NCBI GenBank assembly: GCA_021782175.1
Contig: JAJXVL010000003.1
Coordinates: 1-34,777, forward strand
Length of the DNA stretch: 34,777 nt
Origin: a bacterium
GTDB taxonomy: Bacteria > Patescibacteriota > Minisyncoccia > Phycocordibacterales > PALSA-1337
Reading direction: 5' to 3'
Below are positions 6,737-14,208 of the stretch, in pieces (position 1 is the first letter of the stretch; every line of letters starts with the position of its first letter). A program made the position numbers and the translations under genes. The notes beneath the pieces were generated by a model that saw only the letters and a program-made list of their open reading frames with translations, had not been told where the DNA came from and searched no databases.

Positions 6737-7270
6737 ATGAAGAATGAAGAACACAAATACCACCGACCGTCCTGGGATGAATATTTCATGTCGATCGCTG
6801 AGCTAGTCGGTAGTCGCGGCACTTGTGATCGTGGTCGCTCCGGCTGTGTCATTGTCAGGGACAAACGTATCTTGGTGACGGGCTATGTCGGCTCACCGGC
6901 TGGTCTGCCGCATTGTGATGAAGTCGGTCACGAAATGCACAAGGTGGTCAACGAGGATGGCTCCACTTCTGAGCACTGTATCCGCACCGCTCACGCCGAG
7001 CAGAATGCTATTGCCCAAGCCGCCAAGATCGGCATTTCGGTGGATGGCGCCACGGTCTATTGTCACATGACGCCTTGCTATACCTGCGCCAAGATCCTGA
7101 TCAACGCCGGCATCAAGAAGGTCGTGGCCGCCAAGGACTATCATGCCAGCAAACGTACCAAGGAGATTTTCGAAGCCTGTGGTCTGAAATTGCAGATCGT
7201 CAACAAGGAAGTAGAGAACTACAACCAAGATCGTTTTGCCGCCAAAGTGGAAGAAGCCGCCCAGAAATAA
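6737..7270 (+). CDS. dCMP deaminase (ComEB-type zinc deaminase)
   Basis: A 177-residue cytidine/deoxycytidylate deaminase family enzyme that turns dCMP into dUMP. The zinc and catalytic motifs are HAEQNAIAQAA (His ligand and Glu proton shuttle) and PCYTCAKIL (PCxxC ligands). The N-terminal block RPSWDEYFMSIAELVGSRGTCDR and the extra Cys/His cluster (GLPHCDEVGHEMH, EHCIRTAHAEQ) are characteristic of ComEB/dCMP deaminases. The start at 6737 (MKNEEHKYHRPSW) fits the family; the upstream in-frame residues are hydrophobic read-through of the promoter. Dut starts 9 nt after its stop, so the two dUMP-forming enzymes share an mRNA. Confidence 0.93.
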   Translation: MKNEEHKYHRPSWDEYFMSIAELVGSRGTCDRGRSGCVIVRDKRILVTGYVGSPAGLPHCDEVGHEMHKVVNEDGSTSEHCIRTAHAEQNAIAQAAKIGISVDGATVYCHMTPCYTCAKILINAGIKKVVAAKDYHASKRTKEIFEACGLKLQIVNKEVENYNQDRFAAKVEEAAQK

Positions 7271-7279
7271 TCAGCTCAG

Positions 7280-7702
7280 ATGAAAATCCGCATCAAAAAA
7301 CTTCATCCTGACGCGCAGATTCCGCAGTATGCCAATCCGGGCGATGCAGGCATGGACCTCTTCACAGTAGAACCCTTTGAGCTAGAGCCGGGCGAACGCA
7401 AATCAGTGCCCCTCGGTCTGGCTCTGGAAATTCCAGACGGTTATGTGGGTCTGATCTGGGACAAGAGCGGCCTTTCCCACAAGTATGGTCTCAAGAACTT
7501 TGGCGGCGTGATCGATTCCGGTTATCGCGGGGAAGTGCATGCCGGCATCATGAATCTCTCAGACAAATATTTCAGTTTTGAAAAAGGCCACAAGATCGCC
7601 CAACTCCTGATCCAAAAAGTAGACCGGATCTCCTTCGAGGAAGCCGAATCTCTCTCAGAAACTTCGCGTGGTCAGAACGGTTTTGGTAGCAGTGGCCGCT
7701 AA
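7280..7702 (+). CDS. dut: dUTP diphosphatase (dUTPase)
   Basis: A 140-residue trimeric-type dUTPase that hydrolyses dUTP to dUMP and PPi. All five motifs are visible: PGDAGMDLF (1), DKSGLSHKYGL (2; the usual RSS/KSS start is DKS here), GGVIDSGYRGEV (3, catalytic Asp and ring-stacking Tyr), KGHKIAQLLIQ (4) and RGQNGFGSSG (5, the flexible C-terminal P-loop-like arm). It sits 9 nt behind the dCMP deaminase gene and converges on thyA, 9 nt away, so the two enzymes feed ThyA directly. Confidence 0.97.
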   Translation: MKIRIKKLHPDAQIPQYANPGDAGMDLFTVEPFELEPGERKSVPLGLALEIPDGYVGLIWDKSGLSHKYGLKNFGGVIDSGYRGEVHAGIMNLSDKYFSFEKGHKIAQLLIQKVDRISFEEAESLSETSRGQNGFGSSGR

Positions 7703-7711
7703 ACAAAAGCT

Positions 7712-8560
7712 CTAGACAGCCATTTTGGCCTTGATCGGCGGATGGTGCTGGTAGTTTTCTAGCTTGACCCAGTTGTAGATATCATCTGGTGTCTGGAGTT
7801 TTTGCACCTCTATATCAGAGAGGCTCTTGAGTTCCGGATTGAGCCAGAGCTTGGGCAGAGGTAGAGGTTCGCGGGAGAGCTGCTCCTTCACGGCCTCGAA
7901 ATGATCATGATAGATGTGGACATCGCCGAGAGTCAGGATGAGCTCGTCCGCTATGAGGCCGGTCATCTGAGCTACGAGGTGGAGCATCAGAGCGTAGGAA
8001 GCGATATTGAAAGGCACCCCCAGGAACATGTCACAGCTACGCTGGAACATGTGCAGGGAGAGCTTGCCGTTGGTCACGAAGAATTGGTAGATGATGTGGC
8101 AGGGCGGCAGAGCCATCTCATCCAGCTCCCCGGGGTTCCAGGCTGTGACGATCAAACGGCGGTCATTGGGATCTTTTTTGATTTTCTCAATTACCTGGGC
8201 GATCTGATCCACGGTGGTGCCGTCCGGTTTGCGCCAGGATCGCCATTGGACGCCGTAGATGCGACCGAGGTCACCATCGAATTTGGCTTTGGGTTTCCAA
8301 TAATCAGCGTTGGCATTGGCTGTCCAGATTTCGCAGCCAAGTTTCCTGAGAACATTGTTGTCGCTGTTGCCGGACATGAACCAGAAGAGTTCCGCGGCTA
8401 CACTGCGGAAAGCCAGCTTCTTGGTGGTGGTGGCGGGGAATCCGTCAGCCATGCGGAAACGTAGCTGTTTGGTGAATAGGCCTCTGGTCCAGCCATTGCG
8501 GCCTTCACGATCGGCACCGGTCTCCATAATCTCTCTGAGAAGTGAGTTGTAGTTGGTCAT
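7712..8560 (-). CDS. thyA: Thymidylate synthase ThyA
   Basis: A 282-residue thymidylate synthase that methylates dUMP with 5,10-methylene-THF to give dTMP and dihydrofolate. The catalytic Cys is C154 in ALPPCHIIYQF; other landmarks are RFRMADGFPATTTKK, LGRIYGVQWRSW, the phosphate-binding RSCDMFLGVPFNIASYA, GDVHIYHDHF, and the C-terminal closing segment PPIKAKMAV. The start at 8560 (MTNYNSLLREI) gives a canonical N-terminus and lies 6 nt after a minus-strand TATAAT; upstream in-frame residues read through the promoter. As it makes DHF, the nearby DHFR gene is needed, unlike in ThyX organisms. Confidence 0.97.
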   Translation of the reverse strand: MTNYNSLLREIMETGADREGRNGWTRGLFTKQLRFRMADGFPATTTKKLAFRSVAAELFWFMSGNSDNNVLRKLGCEIWTANANADYWKPKAKFDGDLGRIYGVQWRSWRKPDGTTVDQIAQVIEKIKKDPNDRRLIVTAWNPGELDEMALPPCHIIYQFFVTNGKLSLHMFQRSCDMFLGVPFNIASYALMLHLVAQMTGLIADELILTLGDVHIYHDHFEAVKEQLSREPLPLPKLWLNPELKSLSDIEVQKLQTPDDIYNWVKLENYQHHPPIKAKMAV

Positions 8561-8566
8561 GGACTT

Positions 8567-8572
8567 ATTATA
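8567..8572 (-). promoter_or_regulatory. thyA -10 hexamer TATAAT (leaderless type)
   Basis: A perfect minus-strand TATAAT with exactly 6 nt between it and the thyA ATG at 8560. It is divergent from tmk, whose own -10 candidates (TAGGAT near 8606-8611 or an AAATAT 8 nt before the ATG) lie downstream. Confidence 0.65.
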
Positions 8573-8633
8573 CCTGCTTGTTTTGTTTTTGGCAGTTGCT
8601 CTGTTAGGATTATTCCAGAAAATATCACCCACT

Positions 8634-9296
8634 ATGAATAAACCAAAATTCATCACTATCGAGGGGGGAGAAGGCTCAGGCAAATCTTCACTCTGGCAAG
8701 CCATGAAAGCCGAGTTTGGCGATCAGGTCTTGTTCACTCGTGAACCGGGTGGTTCGCCATATGGTGAAGCTATCCGTGAGACCACGCTCAAGAATCCTCT
8801 GGCTGCTACGGCGCCGGCAGAAACAACCCTCTGTCTCATGTTTGCCGCCCGTTTCGACCATTTGGTCAACTTGGTCAGGCCGGCGCTTGCTTCAGGGAAA
8901 TCGGTGGTGTCGGACCGCTTCGATGCCTCATCGTACGCTTACAATGTCCACGCTCAATCCGGCGGCTTGGTCAGCAGACTCTTCTGGCAGTTGCGCCGTC
9001 AGTTGATGATCTTGCCGGACCTCTATGTCTACATTGATGTGGAGCCGGAGGAGGGTATGCGTCGAGCCCAGAAACGCAATCAGGCTGGTTCGAGTAGTGG
9101 CCATTATGACCACTTCGATGATCGGGCCGTGGCCTTCCATCAGAAAGTCCATGAGGGTTACGAAAAGTTTTTTGGCCGGAGGCGTTGGCTCACTCGCCGA
9201 CTGCTCGTGCCTATGGTGAGGATCGATGCCAATCGTCCGTTTGCCGAGGTCAAAGCGGACTTCATGGCCTTGATGAAGGAGCAGTTGGGTCTGTGA
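8634..9296 (+). CDS. tmk: Thymidylate kinase
   Basis: A 220-residue dTMP kinase (dTMP + ATP to dTDP). The P-loop is GGEGSGKSS (residues 11-19), followed by FTREPGGSPYGEAIR (substrate and sugar-binding DR/EPGG region), VVSDRFDASSYAYN (the DR(Y/F) catalytic segment), and YVYIDVEPEEGMRRAQKR before the lid. The region after the lid is longer and more basic than usual (KFFGRRRWLTRRLL). The start at 8634 is chosen because MNKPKFITIEGGEG is the family N-terminus; the longer reading is a hydrophobic translation of intergenic DNA. It is divergent from thyA and followed by a terminator. Confidence 0.93.
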   Translation: MNKPKFITIEGGEGSGKSSLWQAMKAEFGDQVLFTREPGGSPYGEAIRETTLKNPLAATAPAETTLCLMFAARFDHLVNLVRPALASGKSVVSDRFDASSYAYNVHAQSGGLVSRLFWQLRRQLMILPDLYVYIDVEPEEGMRRAQKRNQAGSSSGHYDHFDDRAVAFHQKVHEGYEKFFGRRRWLTRRLLVPMVRIDANRPFAEVKADFMALMKEQLGL

Positions 9297-9325
9297 TCTT
9301 CCTAGACATTTCTATATTGGATAGC

Positions 9326-9358
9326 AGTCTGTTGCTCGAGTAGGGTAGCAGACTTTTT
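9326..9358 (+). terminator. Intrinsic terminator after tmk
   Basis: AGTCTG (9326-9331) pairs with CAGACT (9349-9354) and runs into five T. Inner TGCT/AGCA can add pairs. It closes the tmk unit just before the glyA -10. Confidence 0.6.
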
Positions 9359-9370
9359 CTTTGACCATGA

Positions 9371-9376
9371 TACAAT
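9371..9376 (+). promoter_or_regulatory. glyA -10 hexamer TACAAT (leaderless type)
   Basis: TACAAT ends 6 nt before the glyA ATG at 9383. No convincing -35 at 16-18 nt. Confidence 0.55.
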
Positions 9377-9382
9377 CTAGCC

Positions 9383-10606
9383 ATGAAAGACCCTCAAATC
9401 AAAAAGCTTATAGTCACTGAGAAGAAACGCCAAAAGAGCGTGGTCAATCTGATCGCTTCAGAGAACTACGTCTCGGCCGATGTCCTAGAAGCTCTCGGTT
9501 CGGAATTGACGAACAAATATGCCGAAGGTTACCCGGGGCGACGCTACTATGGTGGCAATTTGATCACCGACAAGATCGAGCGGTTGTGTGTCGAGCGAGC
9601 CCTGAAACTTTTCAAGTTGGGCGCCTCGGAATGGCATGTCAATGTCCAGCCACTCTCCGGTTCGCCGGCCAATCTGGCTGTCTATACCGCACTGGTACCT
9701 TTGGGTGGCAAGATTATGGGCATGTCGCTTGATCATGGCGGTCATCTCACTCATGGTCACAAAGTATCTATGACGGGTAAGTCCTGGATCCAAATACCGT
9801 ACGGTATCGATCCGATCACGGAGACGCTCAACTATGATCAGCTCTTGGAACAGGCTATCGAGGCCAAGCCGCAAATCATCGTGGCGGGCTATACGGCTTA
9901 TCCGCGCATAATCGATTGGGCCAAATTGCGGAATATCGCTGATGCCTCCGGAGCTTTACTCATGGTCGATATGTCTCATATTGCCGGTCTGGTAGCTGGT
10001 GGTGTCTATCCGCCACCTTTCTCATATGCTGATATTGTGACCACGACGACACACAAAACCTTGCGCGGGCCACGCTCGGCCATGATCTTCGTGCGCAAGG
10101 ATGATCGCGAACTAGACAAGAAGATAGACAAAGCGGTTTTTCCTGGTTTGCAGGGTGGTCCGCACTTGAACCAGATTGCTGCTGTGGCGGTGGCTCTGCG
10201 CGAAGCCGATACGCCGGCTTTCCGACGCTACGCTCATCAAGTTCTCAAGAATGCTCAAGTACTCGCAGGTGAACTCAAACAGCGTGGTTGGCGGCTGATC
10301 TCAGGTGGCACTGATTCGCACTTGATCCTCGTTGATACCTGGATGGCCAATGTCATCAATGAAAAAGGCGCTGGCGGCGTACCTGGCAGTTTGGCCAGTG
10401 AAGTATTGGAGAAAGAAGGCATCATCGTCAACAAAAACGCTATTCCTTTTGATAGTCGGCCGCCGGCCGATCCCTCCGGTATCCGGTTGGGCACAGCCGC
10501 CGAGACTACGCGTGGCCGCAAGGAAGCTGATTTTCACAAGATTGCCGTGCGCATTGATGAGCTCTTGAAGAAACAGACCGCCAAGAAAAGCAGCTCGAAA
10601 AAATAG
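9383..10606 (+). CDS. glyA: Serine hydroxymethyltransferase
   Basis: A 407-residue PLP enzyme that converts serine and THF to glycine and 5,10-methylene-THF, the C1 donor used by ThyA and FolD. Seen are NLIASENYVSADVLEALGSELTNKYAEGYPG, the cofactor region SGSPANLAVYTAL, HLTHG, VDMSHIAGLVAGG, and the Schiff-base lysine K225 in TTTTHKTLRGPR. The C-terminal half includes GGTDSHLILVD and RLGTAAETTRG. The last ~12 residues (KKQTAKKSSSKK) are a basic low-complexity tail beyond the usual end. The start at 9383 is set by the preceding TACAAT and by alignment to the family N-terminus. Confidence 0.97.
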   Translation: MKDPQIKKLIVTEKKRQKSVVNLIASENYVSADVLEALGSELTNKYAEGYPGRRYYGGNLITDKIERLCVERALKLFKLGASEWHVNVQPLSGSPANLAVYTALVPLGGKIMGMSLDHGGHLTHGHKVSMTGKSWIQIPYGIDPITETLNYDQLLEQAIEAKPQIIVAGYTAYPRIIDWAKLRNIADASGALLMVDMSHIAGLVAGGVYPPPFSYADIVTTTTHKTLRGPRSAMIFVRKDDRELDKKIDKAVFPGLQGGPHLNQIAAVAVALREADTPAFRRYAHQVLKNAQVLAGELKQRGWRLISGGTDSHLILVDTWMANVINEKGAGGVPGSLASEVLEKEGIIVNKNAIPFDSRPPADPSGIRLGTAAETTRGRKEADFHKIAVRIDELLKKQTAKKSSSKK

Positions 10607-10621
10607 GCAACGAAAATAGGC

Positions 10622-10683
10622 AAAAAGATAAAAAGAATAGCGCGGTCGCTTCTTATCGAAAATTCGATGAAGCAAACCGCGCT
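10622..10683 (-). terminator. Intrinsic terminator of the minus-strand ncRNA
   Basis: Read on the minus strand, AGCGCGGT/ACCGCGCT, GCTTC/GAAGC and ATCGAA/TTCGAT form one long interrupted hairpin (10683-10639), followed by a TATTCTTTTTATCTTTTT tail. The plus strand has no T run after it. Confidence 0.75.
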
Positions 10684-10910
10684 GCGACCCCTCACTCGTG
10701 TGTGTCCCCAAAGGACGATCGGACACCACACGAGGAGGGGAGGAGGTACTTGGAATGTTGTCCTGCGGCCCCAGCCAGGACCTAGGGAAGCATCGGAGAC
10801 GCGATACTGGGCGAACAAGTCAGGACAATTTGTCCGTCCCAGTATCAGCCACCAGCTAGCCTTGCGACTCCGCTTCGTTGCCCCGACTTGCGTCGGCAAC
10901 ACCCCGTTCC
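10622..10910 (-). ncRNA. Candidate structured non-coding RNA, about 290 nt, unidentified
   Basis: A minus-strand unit bounded by a consensus promoter (10945-10917) and an intrinsic terminator (10683-10622), with no convincing ORF. From 5' to 3' it can form GTTGCC..GGCAAC with an inner GAC-GCAA-GTC tetraloop hairpin; a long arm GAAG/CGGAG..CTCCG/CTTC enclosing a perfect 9-bp stem GATACTGGG/CCCAGTATC; GTCCTG/CAGGAC; and CCCCTC-CTCGTGTG/CACACGAG-GAGGGG. I looked for the core motifs of RNase P RNA (GAGGAAAGTCC, ACAGAA), tmRNA (tRNA-like end, tag ORF), SRP domain IV and 6S and did not find them. It lies antisense in the gap between glyA and argS. The structure was folded by eye. Confidence 0.65.
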
Positions 10911-10916
10911 TTTATA

Positions 10917-10945
10917 ATAATAGCTCATATGTCAGAAAAAGTCAA
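10917..10945 (-). promoter_or_regulatory. Promoter of the minus-strand ncRNA
   Basis: TTGACT (10945-10940), 17-nt spacer, TATTAT (10922-10917); predicted start near 10910 (GGAACGGGG). It is one of the best -35/-10 pairs in the window. Confidence 0.75.
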
Positions 10946-10980
10946 TAATAATATTTATCGCCAGTGCCGAGTGGCTCTGT

Positions 10981-10986
10981 TACAAT
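10981..10986 (+). promoter_or_regulatory. argS -10 hexamer TACAAT (leaderless type)
   Basis: TACAAT ends 7 nt before the ATG at 10994. A second plus-strand TATAAT at 10913-10918 could drive a longer transcript. Confidence 0.5.
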
Positions 10987-10993
10987 GGCATTC

Positions 10994-12763
10994 ATGCAAA
11001 TGAAAGAAGTTTTGATACAGAGGTTGTCTGCTCTAGCCGAGGAGGCCGGTTTGGCTGCCGATCTGGTCACGGTTGGTTATCCGGAAGATGCCACCAACGG
11101 TGATTTCACCACCAATCTGGCTCTGGTAGGAGCCAAATCACTCAAACTCTCCCCCAGAGCTTTGGCGGACAAGCTCATAGCCGCCGCCACGGGGAAGTGG
11201 CCTGATTTCGTTGCTGAAGTTTCGGTCGCCGGGCCAGGCTTCATCAACTTCAAGATCAAGCCCGATTCTCTGACCAAACAAATCATCATGATGGCTTCGC
11301 ACATCAAGTCTGGTGCCAAGTCGGGTGATTGGTTGAAATCCAATTTGGCGGAAATGCGCGCCGGGGAGGCTGGTGCCATCACGGCTCCGGTGATGATCGA
11401 GTATACTGATCCAAATATTTTCAAAGTTTTTCATATCGGCCATTTGATGTCGAATACGATCGGCGAATCCATATCGCGCTTGATCGAAGCAAGCGGCACG
11501 CCAGTCATCCGTTTGTGTTACCCGGCTGACATTGGTCTCCATGTGGCCAAGGCTGTCTGGGCCGTCCAGAAAAATCTATCTGAAATGCCAGCTGATCAGG
11601 CACCCATTGCTCTGCGTACCGCCTTCTTGGGACGAATGTATGTTCTCGGCACCCAGACTTATGATGCCGATCCGGTCGCCAAGGCCGAGATCGATGAATT
11701 GAACAAGAAGTTGTATGAGGGTACGGACCCGGCGGTTCAGAAGATCTATCATCGAGGCCGCACCTGGAGTCTAGATCATTTCGAGGAGCTCTACCGGATT
11801 CTGGGTACCAAGTTCGATACTTATTTCTATGAGAGCAACATGGCCCCGATCGGTCTCTCGGTGGTCCGCCAAAATCTCGGCAAAGTTTTTGTCGAGAGTG
11901 ATGGAGCTATCGTTTTCCACGGGGAAGAACACGGTCTGCACACACGTGTCTTCGTGAATTCGCACGGTCTGCCGACTTATGAGGCCAAGGACTTGGGCTT
12001 GAATATCACCAAATTCGAGCACTATCCAGAAGCGGCCCAGTCCATCATCGTGACGGCCAGCGAACAGAACGAGTATTTCAAAGTAATGCTCAAAGTTTTG
12101 AGTCTGGTGGATGAGCGTGATGGGTCCAAGACCAAACATATCGGTCACGGTATGATGCGTTTCGCCTCCGGCAAGATGTCCTCGCGCACTGGCAATGTCA
12201 TCACCGCGGAAAGTTTGCTCTCTGATATGCGCGAATTGGTGCGAGCCAAGATGGCTGAGCGGGCCGAGACTCTGGATCCCGGCGAAGCTGATAAGATTGC
12301 TACCCAGGTAGCCATTGCCGCTATCAAATACACTATCCTGCGCCAGACTGTCGGCAGTGATATCGTTTTTGATTCGGCCAAGTCGATTTCTTTCGAGGGC
12401 GATTCTGGCCCATACCTGCAATACGCGGCGGTGCGTGCGGCGGCCGTCCTGGCCAAGGCAAACGCCGCGGGCATCAAGCCGGCCGAGAAAATTCCTGCCA
12501 GCATGGTGCCGGGCCAACTGGAGCGGCTCCTGGGGCGGTTCGCGGATGTTATGGCTCGGGCCGGCCTCGAGCAGGCGCCGCAATTAGTGGCTACTTATCT
12601 CATTGAGCTCGCTGCGGCCTTCAATAGTTTCTATAGTGATCATACGATCGCCGATCCGGCTGAGCCGCAGGCCCCGTATCGCGTGGCTCTGGTCCAAACT
12701 TTCCTCGCGGCCATGACTGACGGTTTGTGGCTCTTGGGTATCACGGTTCCGCGGTTGATGTGA
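10994..12763 (+). CDS. argS: Arginyl-tRNA synthetase
   Basis: A 589-residue class I synthetase. It begins with the Add-1 tRNA D-loop-recognition domain (to ~residue 110, with NGDFTTNLAL and GPGFINFKI), then the catalytic core with HIGH in FKVFHIGHLMSNTIGE, the SHGLPTYEAKDLGL and TASEQNEYFKVML segments, and the KMSKS-equivalent GKMSSRTGN. The C-terminal helical anticodon-binding domain ends in the usual LLGITVPRLM. The start at 10994 is preferred because TACAAT precedes it by 7 nt; ATG at 11000 is also possible and would overlap the stop of a 24-codon upstream reading frame. Longer in-frame starts (10964) cross the promoter. Confidence 0.96.
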   Translation: MQMKEVLIQRLSALAEEAGLAADLVTVGYPEDATNGDFTTNLALVGAKSLKLSPRALADKLIAAATGKWPDFVAEVSVAGPGFINFKIKPDSLTKQIIMMASHIKSGAKSGDWLKSNLAEMRAGEAGAITAPVMIEYTDPNIFKVFHIGHLMSNTIGESISRLIEASGTPVIRLCYPADIGLHVAKAVWAVQKNLSEMPADQAPIALRTAFLGRMYVLGTQTYDADPVAKAEIDELNKKLYEGTDPAVQKIYHRGRTWSLDHFEELYRILGTKFDTYFYESNMAPIGLSVVRQNLGKVFVESDGAIVFHGEEHGLHTRVFVNSHGLPTYEAKDLGLNITKFEHYPEAAQSIIVTASEQNEYFKVMLKVLSLVDERDGSKTKHIGHGMMRFASGKMSSRTGNVITAESLLSDMRELVRAKMAERAETLDPGEADKIATQVAIAAIKYTILRQTVGSDIVFDSAKSISFEGDSGPYLQYAAVRAAAVLAKANAAGIKPAEKIPASMVPGQLERLLGRFADVMARAGLEQAPQLVATYLIELAAAFNSFYSDHTIADPAEPQAPYRVALVQTFLAAMTDGLWLLGITVPRLM

Positions 12764-12797
12764 TAAAGTTGTAGCTGAACCCAGCACAAAATTTGCC

Positions 12798-13217
12798 ATG
12801 AAAAAAATCGAGATGGTCCGAGTCGTCGGGCCAGTCAGTCAATTCCTCTCCACGATTTCGGAAGAGGAGAGACAGCAATTTGACCTGCTCCTAGGGCAGA
12901 TCAACAAGCGGCGGTCCGGCAGCGCAGCTGAACGGCAAAAGTTCCTGCATTTTGTCGACGGCCTGATTGCTTTCAAGTGTCTCCAGCGTGAAGCTGGCAG
13001 TATACCCGAGGCTCTGTCTGGCCGACTCAATCCATGTTGTGTCGGCATGACTGAGCGAATCGCTCTTTTCCTAGGGGGAGATTTGCTAACCATGGCTCTA
13101 GGAAGGGGCCGAACCAGGGAAGCCACAGCCTTCCTGAACGCGATTCTTCTCATTGCCTATGATATGTACCTGCGCTTTCCGCTCAAGGTGCATGCCCGAT
13201 CCTACGAAACAGTTTGA
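12798..13217 (+). CDS. Hypothetical protein, 139 aa
   Basis: Unrecognised. A basic, soluble-looking, mostly helical protein: an N-terminal strand (MKKIEMVRVVGPV), a charged helix with EEERQQFDLLLGQINKRR, a hydrophobic middle (FLHFVDGLIAFKCL), and a C-terminal helix of about 30 residues rich in Ala/Leu (REATAFLNAILLIAYDMYLRFPLKVH). There are no membrane segments of clear length and no known motif. It starts 34 nt after argS and ends in a strong intrinsic terminator, so it may be read from the argS promoter. Codon use resembles the neighbours, which supports it being a real gene. Confidence 0.65.
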   Translation: MKKIEMVRVVGPVSQFLSTISEEERQQFDLLLGQINKRRSGSAAERQKFLHFVDGLIAFKCLQREAGSIPEALSGRLNPCCVGMTERIALFLGGDLLTMALGRGRTREATAFLNAILLIAYDMYLRFPLKVHARSYETV

Positions 13218-13232
13218 TCGGTAAGCTTCACA

Positions 13233-13256
13233 ACGAACCTCAGGGTTCGTTTTTTG
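13233..13256 (+). terminator. Intrinsic terminator after the 139-aa orphan gene
   Basis: AACGAACC (13233-13240), TCAG loop, GGTTCGTT (13245-13252), then a continuing T run to 13256. A perfect 8-bp stem. Confidence 0.9.
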
Positions 13257-13274
13257 TTTTTCCAGACCTGCTTC

Positions 13275-13303
13275 TTGACTCAGCACCCCCCCTGTGAGAG
13301 AAT
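13275..13303 (+). promoter_or_regulatory. Promoter of the pilin-LamG gene (leaderless type)
   Basis: TTGACT (13275-13280), 17-nt spacer containing seven C in a row, GAGAAT (13298-13303), then 6 nt to the ATG at 13310. The predicted transcript starts at the start codon. Confidence 0.65.
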
Positions 13304-13309
13304 TATTGC

Positions 13310-14161
13310 ATGAAATCAGCTCGGTTTGGTTCACGCCGATTGCGCGATGGTTTTTGCCAATTCCGCGCCTTCACTCTCATTGAACTTCTGGTGGTGATAT
13401 CTATCATCGGTCTTCTGGCATCTGTGGTATTGGTTTCACTCAACAGTGCCAGAGCCAAAGGACAGGTTGCCGCCGGTCTACAACTGGATTCGAATATATA
13501 TCAGACCACCGGCGTCAATCTGGTAGGTGAATATAAGTTTACTGATGGTTCAGGCAGTACACTCACAGACTCTTCAGGTAATCATTACAACGGTGTCCTG
13601 ATCAATGGCCCGACTTGGGTTAATGGCGATACACCTACCGGTGCTGGATACTCATTGAAATTAAACGGTGCCAGCCAATATGTGAATGTTAGCGGTATAC
13701 CATTAAATTTTAATAATATAACTGTTACCGCCTGGATCAAGGAGAACCAAGTTACAGGCAGTAATCAAACCTTTGTTATTGCGAGTACAGGTAATGTTTA
13801 CGGTGGTTTTTTGAGAGATGATGGCGCTGGACATTATGAATGGGATGTTTACTCCAATGCAGAGTATAATCTATATGTTCCGATCGCTTCTTATAATCAG
13901 TGGCATTTTTTGGCTGGTACTTATGACGGCACAACGCAAACAATTTATATTGATGGAACCAAGGCGGCGTCTCGGTCTCTCAGTGTCAACACTTCTCCGA
14001 CTACCAATCTGGCGATAGGAGCTTGTGATTTTTGTGGTCCAGGGCAATTCACCTATGGACAGATCGCGGAAGTGCGTGTTTACAGTAGTGCCCTCACTGC
14101 TGCTCGGATACAAAGTATCTATGCTATGGATTCTAAGAAATATTTAGCTCTCACAAGATAA
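13310..14161 (+). CDS. Type IV prepilin fused to a LamG/concanavalin-like domain
   Basis: A 283-residue pseudopilin-type protein. After a basic leader, FTLIELLVVISIIGLLASVVLVSLNSAR (about residues 21-48) is the prepilin signal and assembly helix, but the residue before the Phe is Ala (RA|FTLIE), not the usual Gly. From about residue 70 a LamG-like jelly-roll follows: GEYKFTDGSGSTLTDSSGNHYNG, then WVNGDTPTG..SLKLNGASQYV, the VTAWIKEN strand, NQWHFLAGTYDGTTQTIYIDG and GQIAEVRVYSSALTAARI, all standard for the fold. It probably displays a carbohydrate- or protein-binding tip on a pilus-like fibre (inference). The LamG part is AT-rich compared with the surroundings (19 G+C of 60 at 13681-13740). 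Confidence 0.88.
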   Translation: MKSARFGSRRLRDGFCQFRAFTLIELLVVISIIGLLASVVLVSLNSARAKGQVAAGLQLDSNIYQTTGVNLVGEYKFTDGSGSTLTDSSGNHYNGVLINGPTWVNGDTPTGAGYSLKLNGASQYVNVSGIPLNFNNITVTAWIKENQVTGSNQTFVIASTGNVYGGFLRDDGAGHYEWDVYSNAEYNLYVPIASYNQWHFLAGTYDGTTQTIYIDGTKAASRSLSVNTSPTTNLAIGACDFCGPGQFTYGQIAEVRVYSSALTAARIQSIYAMDSKKYLALTR

Positions 14162-14180
14162 ACCAAATGATGATAAAACC

Positions 14181-14208
14181 GGTCTATGATTGAAATAGAG
14201 CCCTTTTT
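14181..14208 (+). terminator. Possible terminator after the pilin-LamG gene
   Basis: GGTCTAT (14181-14187) can pair with ATAGAGCC (14195-14202, one bulge), followed by CTTTTT. It overlaps the ileS -35. The stem is weak. Confidence 0.4.

Noticed and set aside
10622-10910. RNase P RNA, tmRNA, SRP RNA or T-box as the identity of the glyA-argS intergenic RNA
   Set aside because: The core motifs of each were looked for on both strands and not found; SRP-like CCAGGACCTAGGGAAGCA on the plus strand lacks a proper GGAA tetraloop stem, and promoter and terminator point to the minus strand.
11771-12583. A 270-codon minus-strand frame opposite argS
   Set aside because: Antisense shadow of conserved ArgRS sequence; His/Arg/Gly-rich translation, no start context.
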